Part shown: piece after piece, positions 26,080 to 34,294 of the stretch
Layout of the letters: every line of letters begins with the position of its first letter
Numbering within the stretch: position 1 is the stretch's first letter
Notes under the pieces: model-generated
Told to the model about the DNA's origin: nothing
What the model saw: only the letters and a program-made list of their open reading frames with translations
The model's database searches: none
Translations under genes and position numbers: made by a program
Origin: Neorhizobium petrolearium
GTDB lineage: Bacteria; Pseudomonadota; Alphaproteobacteria; Rhizobiales; Rhizobiaceae
Direction of reading: 5' to 3'
Assembly: GCF_017873175.1 (NCBI RefSeq)
Contig: NZ_JAGGJW010000014.1
Span: forward strand, 1-64,000
DNA length: 64,000 nucleotides

Positions 26080-27561
26080 ATGCCGCATGCGGTCGAAAAT
26101 GCCTCCGCCCTGGCCGATGAACTGCTGGCCTTGCGCAAGGATATCATCGAGCAGGCGGTGCCGATGCTCGCGGGCCTCGCGGGTGCAGGGCAAATGGCCG
26201 AGGAAAAGCGGGCAGGGCTGGAGAATCTCTGTCATTATCTGGCGCTGCGGCACCATGATTTGAGGCCTCTGCAACGCAAGCTGATGTGGCGGGGACTTTC
26301 GTCGCTCGGCCGGCTGGAAAGCCGGGTCTTGCCGACGATCGATGCAGTTCTGGCGGCCCTGGCGGCCATTTGCGGCACCAATCCGGCATTTCCGCCACCT
26401 TCGGAGGAACGGTTCTTCCTGGGTGAAAGCCTTCTGAGGCAGGCGGCGGATGAGCTTTTCGGACCGCCCCGCGTCCATCGGCGCGGACGCATCATGGTGA
26501 CGCTGCCGAGCGAGGCCGCCGCTCAGCCGGACTTCGTCCTCGACCTGGCCAAACGCGGAATGGACGTGGCGCGGATCAACTGCGCACACGACGATGAGCG
26601 AGCCTGGGCGGAAATGGCCAGGCATGTCCGTGCCGCAAGCGCTGCTCTCGACCGCCGCCTGACGGTCCTCATGGACATTGCGGGGCCGAAGATCCGCACG
26701 GAGGCGGTTGCAGGCGAAAAGGGCACCCGGCTCAAGGCGGGCGATCTCCTGCGGCTGGTAGCGAAGGGCGCTCCCTATGTGACACCCGAGGCAGCCTTCT
26801 GTGCCGCCGTCTCCTTGCCGGAGATCGTCACCCGCGTCTCGGTTGGCGACCGTATCCGCTATGACGACGGCAAGCTGGAGGGCGTAGTCGAAAGCGTTTC
26901 CGAAGGGGAGGCGCTCGTAAGGGTAGGGCGTACGAAGACGGGAGGCGCCAAACTGAAGCCGGAGAAGGGGCTCAATCTGCCGGACACCGCTCTCGGCCTT
27001 TCCCCCTTGACCGCCAAGGACCATAGCGATCTTGCGGCGATCATCGGTCAGGCGGACATGCTCGGCTACTCCTTCGTCAGCCGCGCCGACGATATCGACC
27101 TTCTGGAAGAGGCGCTCGCCGAATTTCCGCCTCGCGAGCATGCTCTGGGGCTAATCGCCAAGATCGAGCAGCCGCAGGCCGTCACCAGCCTGCCGGCGCT
27201 GATCGCACGGGCGCGCTGCCGGGAGCGTCCTTTCGGAGTGATGATCGCCCGCGGCGATCTCGCCGCCGAGATCGGTTTCGAGCGGGTTGCGGAAATGCAG
27301 GAGGAAATCCTCTGGATCTGCGAGGCGGCCTTCGTCCCGACGGTATGGGCGACGCAGGTTCTGGAGGATCTTGTCAAAACCGGCCTGCCATCCAGGGGCG
27401 AAATGACCGATGCGGCCATGGCCGCACGCGCGGAATGCGTCATGCTCAACAAAGGGCCTGCCGTCAGCGAGGCCGTGAGCCTGCTCGACAGCCTGCTTGC
27501 TCGGATGGACGCGCATATCTTCAAGAAGACCCCGACCCTGCGGGCCCTGAAGTCGTGGTGA
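26080..27561 (+). CDS. Pyruvate kinase-like protein with an N-terminal extension and no C-terminal domain
   Basis: From about residue 135 the protein follows pyruvate kinase: VTLPSEAAAQPDFVLDLAKRGMDVARINCAH, MDIAGPKIRT, the active-site signature LIAKIEQPQAV (about 365-375) and the metal/substrate loop MIARGDLAAEI (about 395). The classical C-terminal allosteric domain is missing: the chain ends soon after the PTVWATQVLEDLVKTGLPSRGEMTDAA block. The first 135 residues, including KLMWRGLSSLGRLESRVLPTIDAVL, are an extra helical domain I do not recognise. It probably makes pyruvate and ATP from PEP, perhaps in a different regulatory mode; a related PEP-using role is possible. It is divergent from pta and shares the FixK-type box. 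Confidence 0.75.
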   Translation: MPHAVENASALADELLALRKDIIEQAVPMLAGLAGAGQMAEEKRAGLENLCHYLALRHHDLRPLQRKLMWRGLSSLGRLESRVLPTIDAVLAALAAICGTNPAFPPPSEERFFLGESLLRQAADELFGPPRVHRRGRIMVTLPSEAAAQPDFVLDLAKRGMDVARINCAHDDERAWAEMARHVRAASAALDRRLTVLMDIAGPKIRTEAVAGEKGTRLKAGDLLRLVAKGAPYVTPEAAFCAAVSLPEIVTRVSVGDRIRYDDGKLEGVVESVSEGEALVRVGRTKTGGAKLKPEKGLNLPDTALGLSPLTAKDHSDLAAIIGQADMLGYSFVSRADDIDLLEEALAEFPPREHALGLIAKIEQPQAVTSLPALIARARCRERPFGVMIARGDLAAEIGFERVAEMQEEILWICEAAFVPTVWATQVLEDLVKTGLPSRGEMTDAAMAARAECVMLNKGPAVSEAVSLLDSLLARMDAHIFKKTPTLRALKSW

Positions 27562-27583
27562 AGGCGGGAGGCGGATTTAGCCG

Positions 27584-27597
27584 TTGACTCACGTCAA
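27584..27597. promoter_or_regulatory. FNR/FixK-type box, perfect
   Basis: TTGAC-TCAC-GTCAA is a perfect palindromic FixK/FNR site. It lies 23 bp after the pyruvate kinase-like stop and its centre is 67 bp before the APH/kinase start. Confidence 0.7.
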
Positions 27598-27657
27598 GGT
27601 CATGCCGAGCATCGGGGGGCCATGTTCATCACATGGTGTTCGGCAAGGAAAAGGACG

Positions 27658-29172
27658 ATGATGACGGACGATCAGAGCGGCACGATCACTTTCCTGGCCG
27701 ATCCGGCTACCCATGGCCCGACCGATGGGGTTGATGTCATGGAGACGCATATCTCTGTGATCGTATTGGCTGGAGACAGAGCCTATAAACTGAAGAAGGC
27801 GCTGAAGCTCCCTTACGTGGATTTCTCCACCGCCGCGATCCGTGAGGAGGCCTGCCGCAAGGAAGTCTCGTTGAACGGCGAGACGGCGCCTGGACTTTAT
27901 CTCGGCGTGCGGCGGATCACGCGGGCGTCGGATGGGACCCTCGAATTCGACGGTGACGGACCGCTGGTGGATTCGGTTGTCGAGATGACCCGATTCGAGC
28001 AGGAACAACTCTTCGACCGTATGGCGGTTGCGGAGAAGCTGACGCCCGAACTGATGACCGCCACCGCCCGCATGATTGCGGTCTATCACAGCAAGGCGCC
28101 CGCGGTTTCCGTCGGCGGCGGCGCTGAGAATATCGGTGCCGTTCTCGATATCAACGATGCCGGTTTCGCCACCAGCCAAGTCTTCGACCCGGCTGTCGTG
28201 GGAAGCCTCAGTGAAGCGTTCCGGTCCAAGCTTCGCCGTCATGCGCCGCTGCTCGATCGCCGGGCGGTGGCCGGCAGGGTCCGCCGTTGCCATGGCGACC
28301 TCCATCTTCGTAACATATGCCTGTTGGACGGCCGGCCGTGCCTCTTCGACTGCATCGAATTCAACGCGCAGATCGCCACGGTCGACGTCCTTTACGATCT
28401 CGCCTTCCTGCTCATGGATCTGTGGCATCGTGGCTTTCCGGACCTCGCCAACCTGGTGATGAACCGATATCTGGACGAGACCGATGACGAGGATGGCTTC
28501 TGCCTGCTGCCGTTCTTCATGGCGATTCGTGCACAGGTCCGTGCCCATGTCACCGCGACGCAAGCCGAAGAAGACGGGCAAGACAGAAGCAGATTGGCGG
28601 AGGAGGCAAAGTCCTATTTCGATCTTGCGCATGCGCTGCTGGAGGATAGGCCCGCTTGTCTCATCGCCATCGGAGGCTTGAGCGGCTCGGGCAAGACGAC
28701 GGTTGCCGAACGCATCGCGTCGGAGATCGGTGCGCCTCCCGGCGCCCGGATCATCGAAAGCGACCGTATTCGAAAAGCCCTGCATGGGGTTTCAGCCGAA
28801 ACGAGATTGCCGGCTGCCGCATACAGTCCGGATGTTTCAAAGGCTGTCTATCGGGAAATGGCCCGGCGCTCGGAACTGATCCTGGCCGAGGGCGGCAGCG
28901 TGGTCGCAGACGCCGTTTTCGACAATCCGGCCAATCGGCATCTCATCGAGGCCGCAGCGACCAATGCCGGCGCCGATCTCCGAGGTATCTGGCTCGATGC
29001 TGACCAGGCGCTGCTCCTTCAGCGGGTACGCAACCGCGTCGGCGGGCCCTCGGATGCCGATGTGGACGTGCTTGCGGGCCAATTGGCCCGCAAACCGACG
29101 GACATTCCGTGGCGGCATGTCGATGCATCGATGCCATTGGAGGGGATCGTGGCGGCCATCGCTCGCCGGTGA
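27658..29172 (+). CDS. APH-like domain fused to a P-loop kinase domain
   Basis: This 504-residue fusion has two parts. Residues 1-320 resemble aminoglycoside phosphotransferases, with the catalytic loop CHGDLHLRNICLLDG and the metal-binding FDCIEFNAQIATVDVLYDLAF. Residues 325-504 form a P-loop kinase with Walker A GGLSGSGKTT and a DADQALLLQRVRNR lid region, like gluconate/shikimate kinase-type AAA_33 proteins. COG0645/COG2187 fusions of this kind are widespread but have no firm substrate. A homologous type, Rv2004c, is in the mycobacterial DosR dormancy regulon. Resistance to aminoglycosides should not be assumed. ATG 27658 follows AAGGAAAAGG. It stands alone after an FNR box and ends at a hairpin. 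Confidence 0.82.
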   Translation: MMTDDQSGTITFLADPATHGPTDGVDVMETHISVIVLAGDRAYKLKKALKLPYVDFSTAAIREEACRKEVSLNGETAPGLYLGVRRITRASDGTLEFDGDGPLVDSVVEMTRFEQEQLFDRMAVAEKLTPELMTATARMIAVYHSKAPAVSVGGGAENIGAVLDINDAGFATSQVFDPAVVGSLSEAFRSKLRRHAPLLDRRAVAGRVRRCHGDLHLRNICLLDGRPCLFDCIEFNAQIATVDVLYDLAFLLMDLWHRGFPDLANLVMNRYLDETDDEDGFCLLPFFMAIRAQVRAHVTATQAEEDGQDRSRLAEEAKSYFDLAHALLEDRPACLIAIGGLSGSGKTTVAERIASEIGAPPGARIIESDRIRKALHGVSAETRLPAAAYSPDVSKAVYREMARRSELILAEGGSVVADAVFDNPANRHLIEAAATNAGADLRGIWLDADQALLLQRVRNRVGGPSDADVDVLAGQLARKPTDIPWRHVDASMPLEGIVAAIARR

Positions 29173-29176
29173 GAGG

Positions 29177-29201
29177 GCGCCGGGCGATCGCTGCCCGGCG
29201 C
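29177..29201. terminator. Bidirectional hairpin terminator
   Basis: A 9-bp G+C-rich stem (29177-29185 with 29193-29201) followed by TTT sits between the convergent APH/kinase and alcohol dehydrogenase genes. Confidence 0.7.
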
Positions 29202-29211
29202 TTTGCCGCAA

Positions 29212-30249
29212 TCAGGTGGCGGATGAGAAATCCAGCACCATGCGCCCCTCGATCTTGCCGTCCTTGAGGCGGGCGAAGATATCGTTGATGTCTTCGAGCG
29301 GTGCCTTGTGGATTTCGGTCCTGACCTTGCCGTCGGTCGCGAAGGCGATCGCCTCGTCAAGGTCGCGGCGCGTCCCGACGATCGAGCCGCGCACGGTGAT
29401 GCGTTTCAGAACGACGTCGAAGATGGGCGTCGGGAATTCCCCCGGCGGCAGACCGACAAGGCTGACCGTGCCCCTGCGCCGCACCATCCGGATCGCCTGG
29501 GAGAATGCCGGCGGCGACACGGCTGTCACGAGAACGCCGTGAGCTCCGCCCCCAGTGGCCTCCCGGACCTCCTCGACGGCCGTCAGGGCGCGGGCATCGA
29601 CGGCGAGATCCGCCCCGACGCTGCGGGCGAGTTCGAGCTTGTCGGCGGCGACATCAAGGGCCGCAACCTTCAGACCCATCGCCTTGGCATACTGGATGGC
29701 GACATGGCCGAGGCCACCGATGCCGGAAATCGCCACCCATTCACCAGGTCGGGCTTCGGTCTCCTTGAGGCCCTTGTAGGTGGTGACGCCAGCGCAGAGG
29801 ATCGGCGAGATCGCGGCGAAATCGACGTTCTGCGGCAGACGCGCCGCAAAGGCCGCCGACGCTACGACATATTCGGCAAAGCCGCCGTCGCAGCTATAGC
29901 CGGTATTGTGCTGGTGTTCGCAGAGCGTTTCCCAGCCCGTCTCGCAATATTCGCAGCGCAGGCATGCGTCATGCAGCCAAGCGACGCCAACCGCATCGCC
30001 TTCCTTGAAATCCGTGACGCCCGGACCGAGCTCGACGACCACGCCGGCCGCCTCGTGACCGGGAATGAAGGGCGGCGCCGGCTTGACCGGCCAATCGCCA
30101 TCCGCTGCATGAAGATCAGTGTGGCAGACACCGCAGGCCATCACCTTCACGAGGATTTCGCCCGGGCCGGGCACTGGAACGGGAACGCTTTCGATCACAA
30201 GAGGTTTGCCGAATTGATGCACCACGGCAGCTTTCATCGTTCTGGCCAT
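29212..30249 (-). CDS. adhP: Zinc-dependent alcohol dehydrogenase, AdhP/AdhA type
   Basis: This medium-chain zinc alcohol dehydrogenase has 345 residues. It has CGVCHTDLHAADGDW (catalytic zinc Cys/His near residue 45), GHEAAGVV with the second His/Glu, four structural-zinc cysteines in CLRCEYCETGWETLCEHQ, and the NAD-binding GIGGLGHVAIQYAKAMG. It matches the AdhP/AdhA group that interconverts ethanol and acetaldehyde. In this island it would serve as an NADH sink or ethanol oxidiser. ATG 30249 has AAGGAGA 6 nt before it. A FixK-type box lies upstream. Confidence 0.9.
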   Translation of the reverse strand: MARTMKAAVVHQFGKPLVIESVPVPVPGPGEILVKVMACGVCHTDLHAADGDWPVKPAPPFIPGHEAAGVVVELGPGVTDFKEGDAVGVAWLHDACLRCEYCETGWETLCEHQHNTGYSCDGGFAEYVVASAAFAARLPQNVDFAAISPILCAGVTTYKGLKETEARPGEWVAISGIGGLGHVAIQYAKAMGLKVAALDVAADKLELARSVGADLAVDARALTAVEEVREATGGGAHGVLVTAVSPPAFSQAIRMVRRRGTVSLVGLPPGEFPTPIFDVVLKRITVRGSIVGTRRDLDEAIAFATDGKVRTEIHKAPLEDINDIFARLKDGKIEGRMVLDFSSAT

Positions 30250-30314
30250 CTTTGTCTCCTTCAGGTGAGGGTGCAATATGGGCGCCGATTGTCGCGAACC
30301 GGACCGCCGCTTCA

Positions 30315-30328
30315 TTGATCCAGCGCAA
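30315..30328. promoter_or_regulatory. FixK-type box before adhP
   Basis: TTGAT-CCAG-CGCAA fits TTGM-N6-KCAA. Its centre is 72 bp before the adhP ATG, the spacing seen for the other boxes of this island. Confidence 0.55.
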
Positions 30329-30429
30329 TCAGAGAGGATTGATGCCGGGAGCCTATAGGCAGTCAGGTCCCAGGCGTTCCTGAAAGGATATGGCGAAAAT
30401 CACCTATCTTGCCGTCGTCGAAAATCGGA

Positions 30430-31194
30430 TCAGGCGATCTTGGCGGTGAAGAGGTAGCCGACGCCGCGCACGGCCTTGATGAACTGAGGGCGTCCGGCAT
30501 CGGCTTCGATCTTGCGACGGAGCCTGACGATCTGCGCATCGACCGTCCGGTCGAATGCCCCAAGCTGGCGCCCGCGCGTCGCGTCCATCAGGAATTCGCG
30601 GGAAAGCACCCGTCCGGCATGCTGGACAAATGTCGCGAGCATTTCGAATTCGCCGGTGGTCAGCTCGACGCTCGTGCCTTCGGCGGTGAAGAGCTCACGT
30701 CTTTCCAGGTCCAGCGCCCAGTTTTCGAAACGGACGATCCCGCCATCCCCGGCGTTCTGCCGGGCGTTCCCCGGCTGGCGTCGCCGCAGGATGGACCTGA
30801 GCCGGGCATGGACCTCGCGCAGGTGAAAGGGCCTGGCGACATAGTCGTCCGCTCCGATCTCCAGGCCGATGATCCTGTCGATTACATCGTCGCGCCCTGA
30901 GACGATCATGATCGGAATATCCGAATATGTCCGGAGTTCGCGCGCAAGATCCAATCCGTCCTCGCCGCCCCCCAGTGACAGATCGAGGAGAATGATGTCG
31001 ACGTCCCCGTGCTTCAGGTGCGCCTCCATCTCCGCGCCGTTGGCAGCGGTGCTGACCACATAGCCCTCGCCGTCGAAATAGCGGGTGAGCATCTGGCGCA
31101 CTCTTTCGTCATCGTCGACGACGAGGATATGCGCTGCCTGAGACTGGCGCGATGATGCCTGAAAGGAGGCCGTATCCGCTACAATCTGTTGCAT
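30430..31194 (-). CDS. Orphan OmpR/PhoB-type response regulator
   Basis: This 254-residue two-component regulator has a receiver domain with the acidic pocket VVDDDER (about 25-31), phospho-acceptor Asp71 in IILLDLSLGG, and ADDYVARPFH with Arg where most receivers have the conserved Lys of the KPF motif. The C-terminal winged helix (about 155-250) ends with RTVDAQIVRLRRKIE and RGVGYLF, typical of OmpR/PhoB. No histidine kinase gene is nearby. The start has GGAGA 7 nt upstream. It faces the same way as adhP with about 180 bp between, and it marks the folA-side edge of the low-oxygen island. Targets are unknown. Confidence 0.85.
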   Translation of the reverse strand: MQQIVADTASFQASSRQSQAAHILVVDDDERVRQMLTRYFDGEGYVVSTAANGAEMEAHLKHGDVDIILLDLSLGGGEDGLDLARELRTYSDIPIMIVSGRDDVIDRIIGLEIGADDYVARPFHLREVHARLRSILRRRQPGNARQNAGDGGIVRFENWALDLERRELFTAEGTSVELTTGEFEMLATFVQHAGRVLSREFLMDATRGRQLGAFDRTVDAQIVRLRRKIEADAGRPQFIKAVRGVGYLFTAKIA

Positions 31195-31372
31195 AACCGA
31201 ACCGTCTCCAATACCGCTAGATTCGTTTGTTGCCTGTGCCGGAGCGACCGGCTCTATCGAACGAAAGCGGGGTCATGTTTCTGACGAACTGTTCGAGTGC
31301 TCTCCATATGCGGAATGCAGCTTTTGCATATGAGACAAATTGCCCACACGTTCTGGTTTTGAGGTTGGCGAC

Positions 31373-31903
31373 GTGACGAAGCCTCGCCTTGTCATTATCT
31401 CTGCCGTCGCCAGGAACGGCGTCATCGGCCGCGATGGCGACATGCCTTGGAAGCTGTCCACCGACCTCAAGCGCTTCAAGGCGATGACGCTCGGCAAGCC
31501 GGTGATCGTCGGGCGCAAGACACTCGATTCCTTTGGCGGCAGGCCGCTGCCCGGGCGCCCGCATGTCGTCGTCACCCGTCGCGGTGACTTTCATTGCGAG
31601 GGTGTCGATGTCGCCACCTCGCTCGATGAGGCCATCGATATCGCCGGCCGGAAGGCGGCGGAGGTGGGCGCCGAAGAGATCTATGTGCTCGGCGGCGGTG
31701 AAATCTATGCCGAGGCGATCAAGGTCGCCGATTTGCTACGGATCACACATGTGGAAACCGAGATTGTCGACGGCGACACCTTTTTTCCGACTATCGATCC
31801 GGATGTCTTCGAGAAGATCGAGGAGACCGTTGTTCCGGCGGGCGAGAAGGACAATTATCCCACCCGTTTCGTGAGCTATCGCCGTCGAGACGCGACAAAC
31901 TGA
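31373..31903 (+). CDS. folA: Dihydrofolate reductase
   Basis: FolA reduces dihydrofolate with NADPH and works with ThyA in dTMP synthesis. The 176-residue protein has the DHFR marks ISAVARNGVIGRDGDMPWKL (substrate-binding Trp and Asp), VIVGRKTLDSFGGRPLPGR and the EEIYVLGGGEIYAEAI cofactor segment. The start is GTG at 31373 with GAGG about 8 nt before it; the frame upstream has no similarity. In related rhizobia thyA and folA are close together, whereas here they are about 22 kb apart, separated by the stress/fermentation island. Confidence 0.93.
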   Translation: MTKPRLVIISAVARNGVIGRDGDMPWKLSTDLKRFKAMTLGKPVIVGRKTLDSFGGRPLPGRPHVVVTRRGDFHCEGVDVATSLDEAIDIAGRKAAEVGAEEIYVLGGGEIYAEAIKVADLLRITHVETEIVDGDTFFPTIDPDVFEKIEETVVPAGEKDNYPTRFVSYRRRDATN

Positions 31904-31944
31904 AACATTTCGTTACCAAACAACGGGAAGTTATTGAGTCCGCG

Positions 31945-31973
31945 TTGAAAGCGACCCGGCTCATACCTATAAC
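31945..31973 (+). promoter_or_regulatory. Near-consensus sigma-70 promoter for hflK
   Basis: TTGAAA (31945-31950) and TATAAC (31968-31973) are separated by exactly 17 bp, in the gap between folA and hflK. The leader would be about 65 nt. Confidence 0.65.
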
Positions 31974-32043
31974 GGGCAATGGCGGGACGACCTTCACACG
32001 GCAGGGTCGCGGCCTGGGAGCGGACACAGACAAAGAGGTTTTG

Positions 32044-33138
32044 ATGCCCTGGAGCAATCAGAATGGCGGCGGCGGCCCTTGGGGCGGCGGTGGCGGTAAC
32101 AATCAGGGCCCTTGGGGGCAGGGACCGAACCGCCCGCGCGGCGGAGGCAGCGGCGGCCCGCCTGATCTCGAAGACATCATCCGGCGCAGTCAGGACCGGT
32201 TGCGCGGTGTGATGCCCGGCGGCTTCAACGGCGGGGCTCTTGCGATCGTGGTGCTCGTGATCCTCGCCTTCCTCGCTTTTCAGTCCGTCTATACCGTGCA
32301 GCCGGACGAGCGCGGCGTCGAACTGCGCTTCGGCCGTCCGAAGGACGAGATTTCCATGCCGGGCCTGCATTTCCATTTCTGGCCCTTTGAGACGGTCGAG
32401 ATCGTCAAGATTACCGAACAACAACAGAATATCGGCGCGGCGCGGGGTTCCAGCTCCAATGCCGGCTGGATGCTGACCGGCGACCAGAACATCGTCAACG
32501 TGCAGTTCTCGGTGCTGTTCACAGTGACTGATCCGAGAGCCTACCTGTTCAACCTGGAAAGCCCGGCTTCGACCCTGCAGCAGGTCTCAGAAAGCGCCAT
32601 GCGCGAGGTTGTCGGCCGCCGCCCGGCGCAGGATGTCTTCCGAGACAATCGCGAAGATATCTCGACCGAAGTGCGCGGTATCATCCAGGGCACGATGGAT
32701 ACCTACGGTTCCGGTATTTCCATCAACGCCGTGCCTATCGAGGACGCCGCGCCGCCACGTGAAGTGGCCGATGCCTTCGAAGAAGTGCAGCGGGCCGAAC
32801 AAGACGAGGATCGCTTCGTTGAAGAAGCCAACCAGTACGCCAACCAGAAGCTCGGTCAGGCGCGCGGCCAAGCCGCCCAGGTCCGCGAAGAGGCATCCGC
32901 CTACAAGGATCGGGTCGTCAATGAGGCTCAGGGCGAGGCGCAGCGCTTCATCTCCATCTATCAGGAATATGCCAACGCGCCGGAAGTCACACGCCGACGC
33001 ATCTTCCTCGAGACCATGGAAGCCGTGCTGAAGAATTCCACCACGATCATCCTGGACGACAAGCAGGGCGTCGTTCCCTATCTGCCGCTCAACGAACTCA
33101 ACCGGCAGCAGCCGGCCCAGCAGGGAGCCGCCCGATGA
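32044..33138 (+). CDS. hflK: HflK, FtsH-modulating SPFH protein
   Basis: HflK and HflC form a cage in the inner membrane that encloses FtsH and controls its proteolysis of membrane proteins. The 364-residue protein has a Gly/Asn/Trp/Pro-rich cytoplasmic N-terminus (residues 1-40), one membrane helix (about 63-82), and a PHB/SPFH domain (YTVQPDERGVELRFG onward) with a long Ala/Glu/Arg coiled-coil near 260-310. The ATG at 32044 begins MPWSNQNGG as in other HflK proteins, with AAAGAGG upstream. It overlaps hflC by 4 nt. Confidence 0.95.
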   Translation: MPWSNQNGGGGPWGGGGGNNQGPWGQGPNRPRGGGSGGPPDLEDIIRRSQDRLRGVMPGGFNGGALAIVVLVILAFLAFQSVYTVQPDERGVELRFGRPKDEISMPGLHFHFWPFETVEIVKITEQQQNIGAARGSSSNAGWMLTGDQNIVNVQFSVLFTVTDPRAYLFNLESPASTLQQVSESAMREVVGRRPAQDVFRDNREDISTEVRGIIQGTMDTYGSGISINAVPIEDAAPPREVADAFEEVQRAEQDEDRFVEEANQYANQKLGQARGQAAQVREEASAYKDRVVNEAQGEAQRFISIYQEYANAPEVTRRRIFLETMEAVLKNSTTIILDDKQGVVPYLPLNELNRQQPAQQGAAR

Positions 33139-34073
33139 TTTCCAATCGACTTCCCGCGATCCTGATCGGCCTGGCCATCGTTCTGCTCCTTCTTTACTCG
33201 TCGGTTTTTGTGGTCAACCAGCGCGAACAGGCGATCGTCCTGCGTTTCGGCGAGATCCAGGACGTGAAGAGCGAGCCAGGACTTTACTTTAAACTTCCGT
33301 TCGCCTTTATCGATGCCGACCGGGTCCAGTATGTCGAGAAGCGGGCGCTGCGTTTCGATCTCGACAATATCAGGGTGCAGGTTCGCGGCGGCGCCTTCTA
33401 CGAGGTCGACGCCTTCGTGGTCTATACGATCAGCGATCCGCGCAGGTTCCGCGAGGCCGTTTCCGGCGATCGCGAATCCGCAGAATCACGTCTGCGCACC
33501 CGTCTTGATGCGGCGCTTCGTCGAGTCTACGGCCTGCGCAACTTCGACGCGGCGCTCTCCAATGAGCGTTCCTCGATGATGCAAGAGGTGCATGCCGACC
33601 TCAACGGAGCCGCAGAGACGCTCGGCCTTGCTATCCGAGATGTACGCATCCGTCGCACCGACCTCACGCAGGAGGTTTCAGCGCAGACCTTCCAGCGTAT
33701 GCGGGCCGAACGTCTCGCTGAAGCGGAACTGATTCGCGCGAGGGGTAACGAACAGGGCCAGCGACGTCGGGCCATCGCGGACCGTCAGGTGGTCGAGCTT
33801 GTTTCCGAAGCGCAGCGGGATTCGGAAATCCTGCGTGGCGAAGGCGATGCAGAACGCAATAAGATCTTCGGCGAGGCCTTCCAGCGCGATCCGGGATTCT
33901 TCGAGTTCTACCGCTCAATGCGGGCCTATGTCGCTTCGCTCGCAGACAAGGGCACGACCATGGTGCTCTCGCCGGATTCGGAATTCTTTCGTTTCTTCAA
34001 GTCTTCTGACGGCGACGGGCCTGCGCCGCAGGCTGCAACTCCGCCAGCGCCGCCGGCCGCGCCGGCCAACTGA
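33135..34073 (+). CDS. hflC: HflC, FtsH-modulating SPFH protein
   Basis: This is the partner of HflK. It has an N-terminal membrane helix (about 7-25), the SPFH domain opening with VNQREQAIVLRFGEIQ, an extended coiled-coil (about 190-250) and a Pro/Ala-rich C-terminus. Its 312 residues are normal. The ATG overlaps the hflK stop in an ATGA, so the two proteins are made in a coupled way. A hairpin follows the gene, and then the Do-type protease gene on the same strand. Together this is an envelope quality-control block. Confidence 0.95.
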   Translation: MISNRLPAILIGLAIVLLLLYSSVFVVNQREQAIVLRFGEIQDVKSEPGLYFKLPFAFIDADRVQYVEKRALRFDLDNIRVQVRGGAFYEVDAFVVYTISDPRRFREAVSGDRESAESRLRTRLDAALRRVYGLRNFDAALSNERSSMMQEVHADLNGAAETLGLAIRDVRIRRTDLTQEVSAQTFQRMRAERLAEAELIRARGNEQGQRRRAIADRQVVELVSEAQRDSEILRGEGDAERNKIFGEAFQRDPGFFEFYRSMRAYVASLADKGTTMVLSPDSEFFRFFKSSDGDGPAPQAATPPAPPAAPAN

Positions 34074-34084
34074 CCGGATTGCAT

Positions 34085-34108
34085 CGGGGCGGTGAGGAAA
34101 CCGCCCCG
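34085..34108 (+). terminator. Intrinsic terminator after hflC
   Basis: A 9-bp G+C stem (34085-34093 with 34100-34108) with a 6-nt loop is followed by TTTG. Confidence 0.65.
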
Positions 34109-34294
34109 TTTGTCTGCGAGAGCATCCGTTACCGAAACGTGGAAGGAGCGCAATCCTCACGAAAAGGTAATTTCCCCCGTGCTTATTCCGCCTTATGCTC
34201 TGCCGAAACTACGCCCGATTCAAAGGCTCCAATAGGCCCGCCCGGGTGAGCGCCGCTTCTCGGGATGCGGAAAATCCAATAGCGAGGATGCCAT

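Noticed and set aside
9188..31194. Mobile element evidence (IS, integrase, att repeats) at the island
   Set aside because: I saw no transposase, integrase, tRNA end copy or long flanking repeat, so mobility is not claimed.
31326..31342. TTGCATATGAGACAA as an extra FNR box before folA
   Set aside because: The halves are 9 bp apart instead of 8 and the symmetry is poor.
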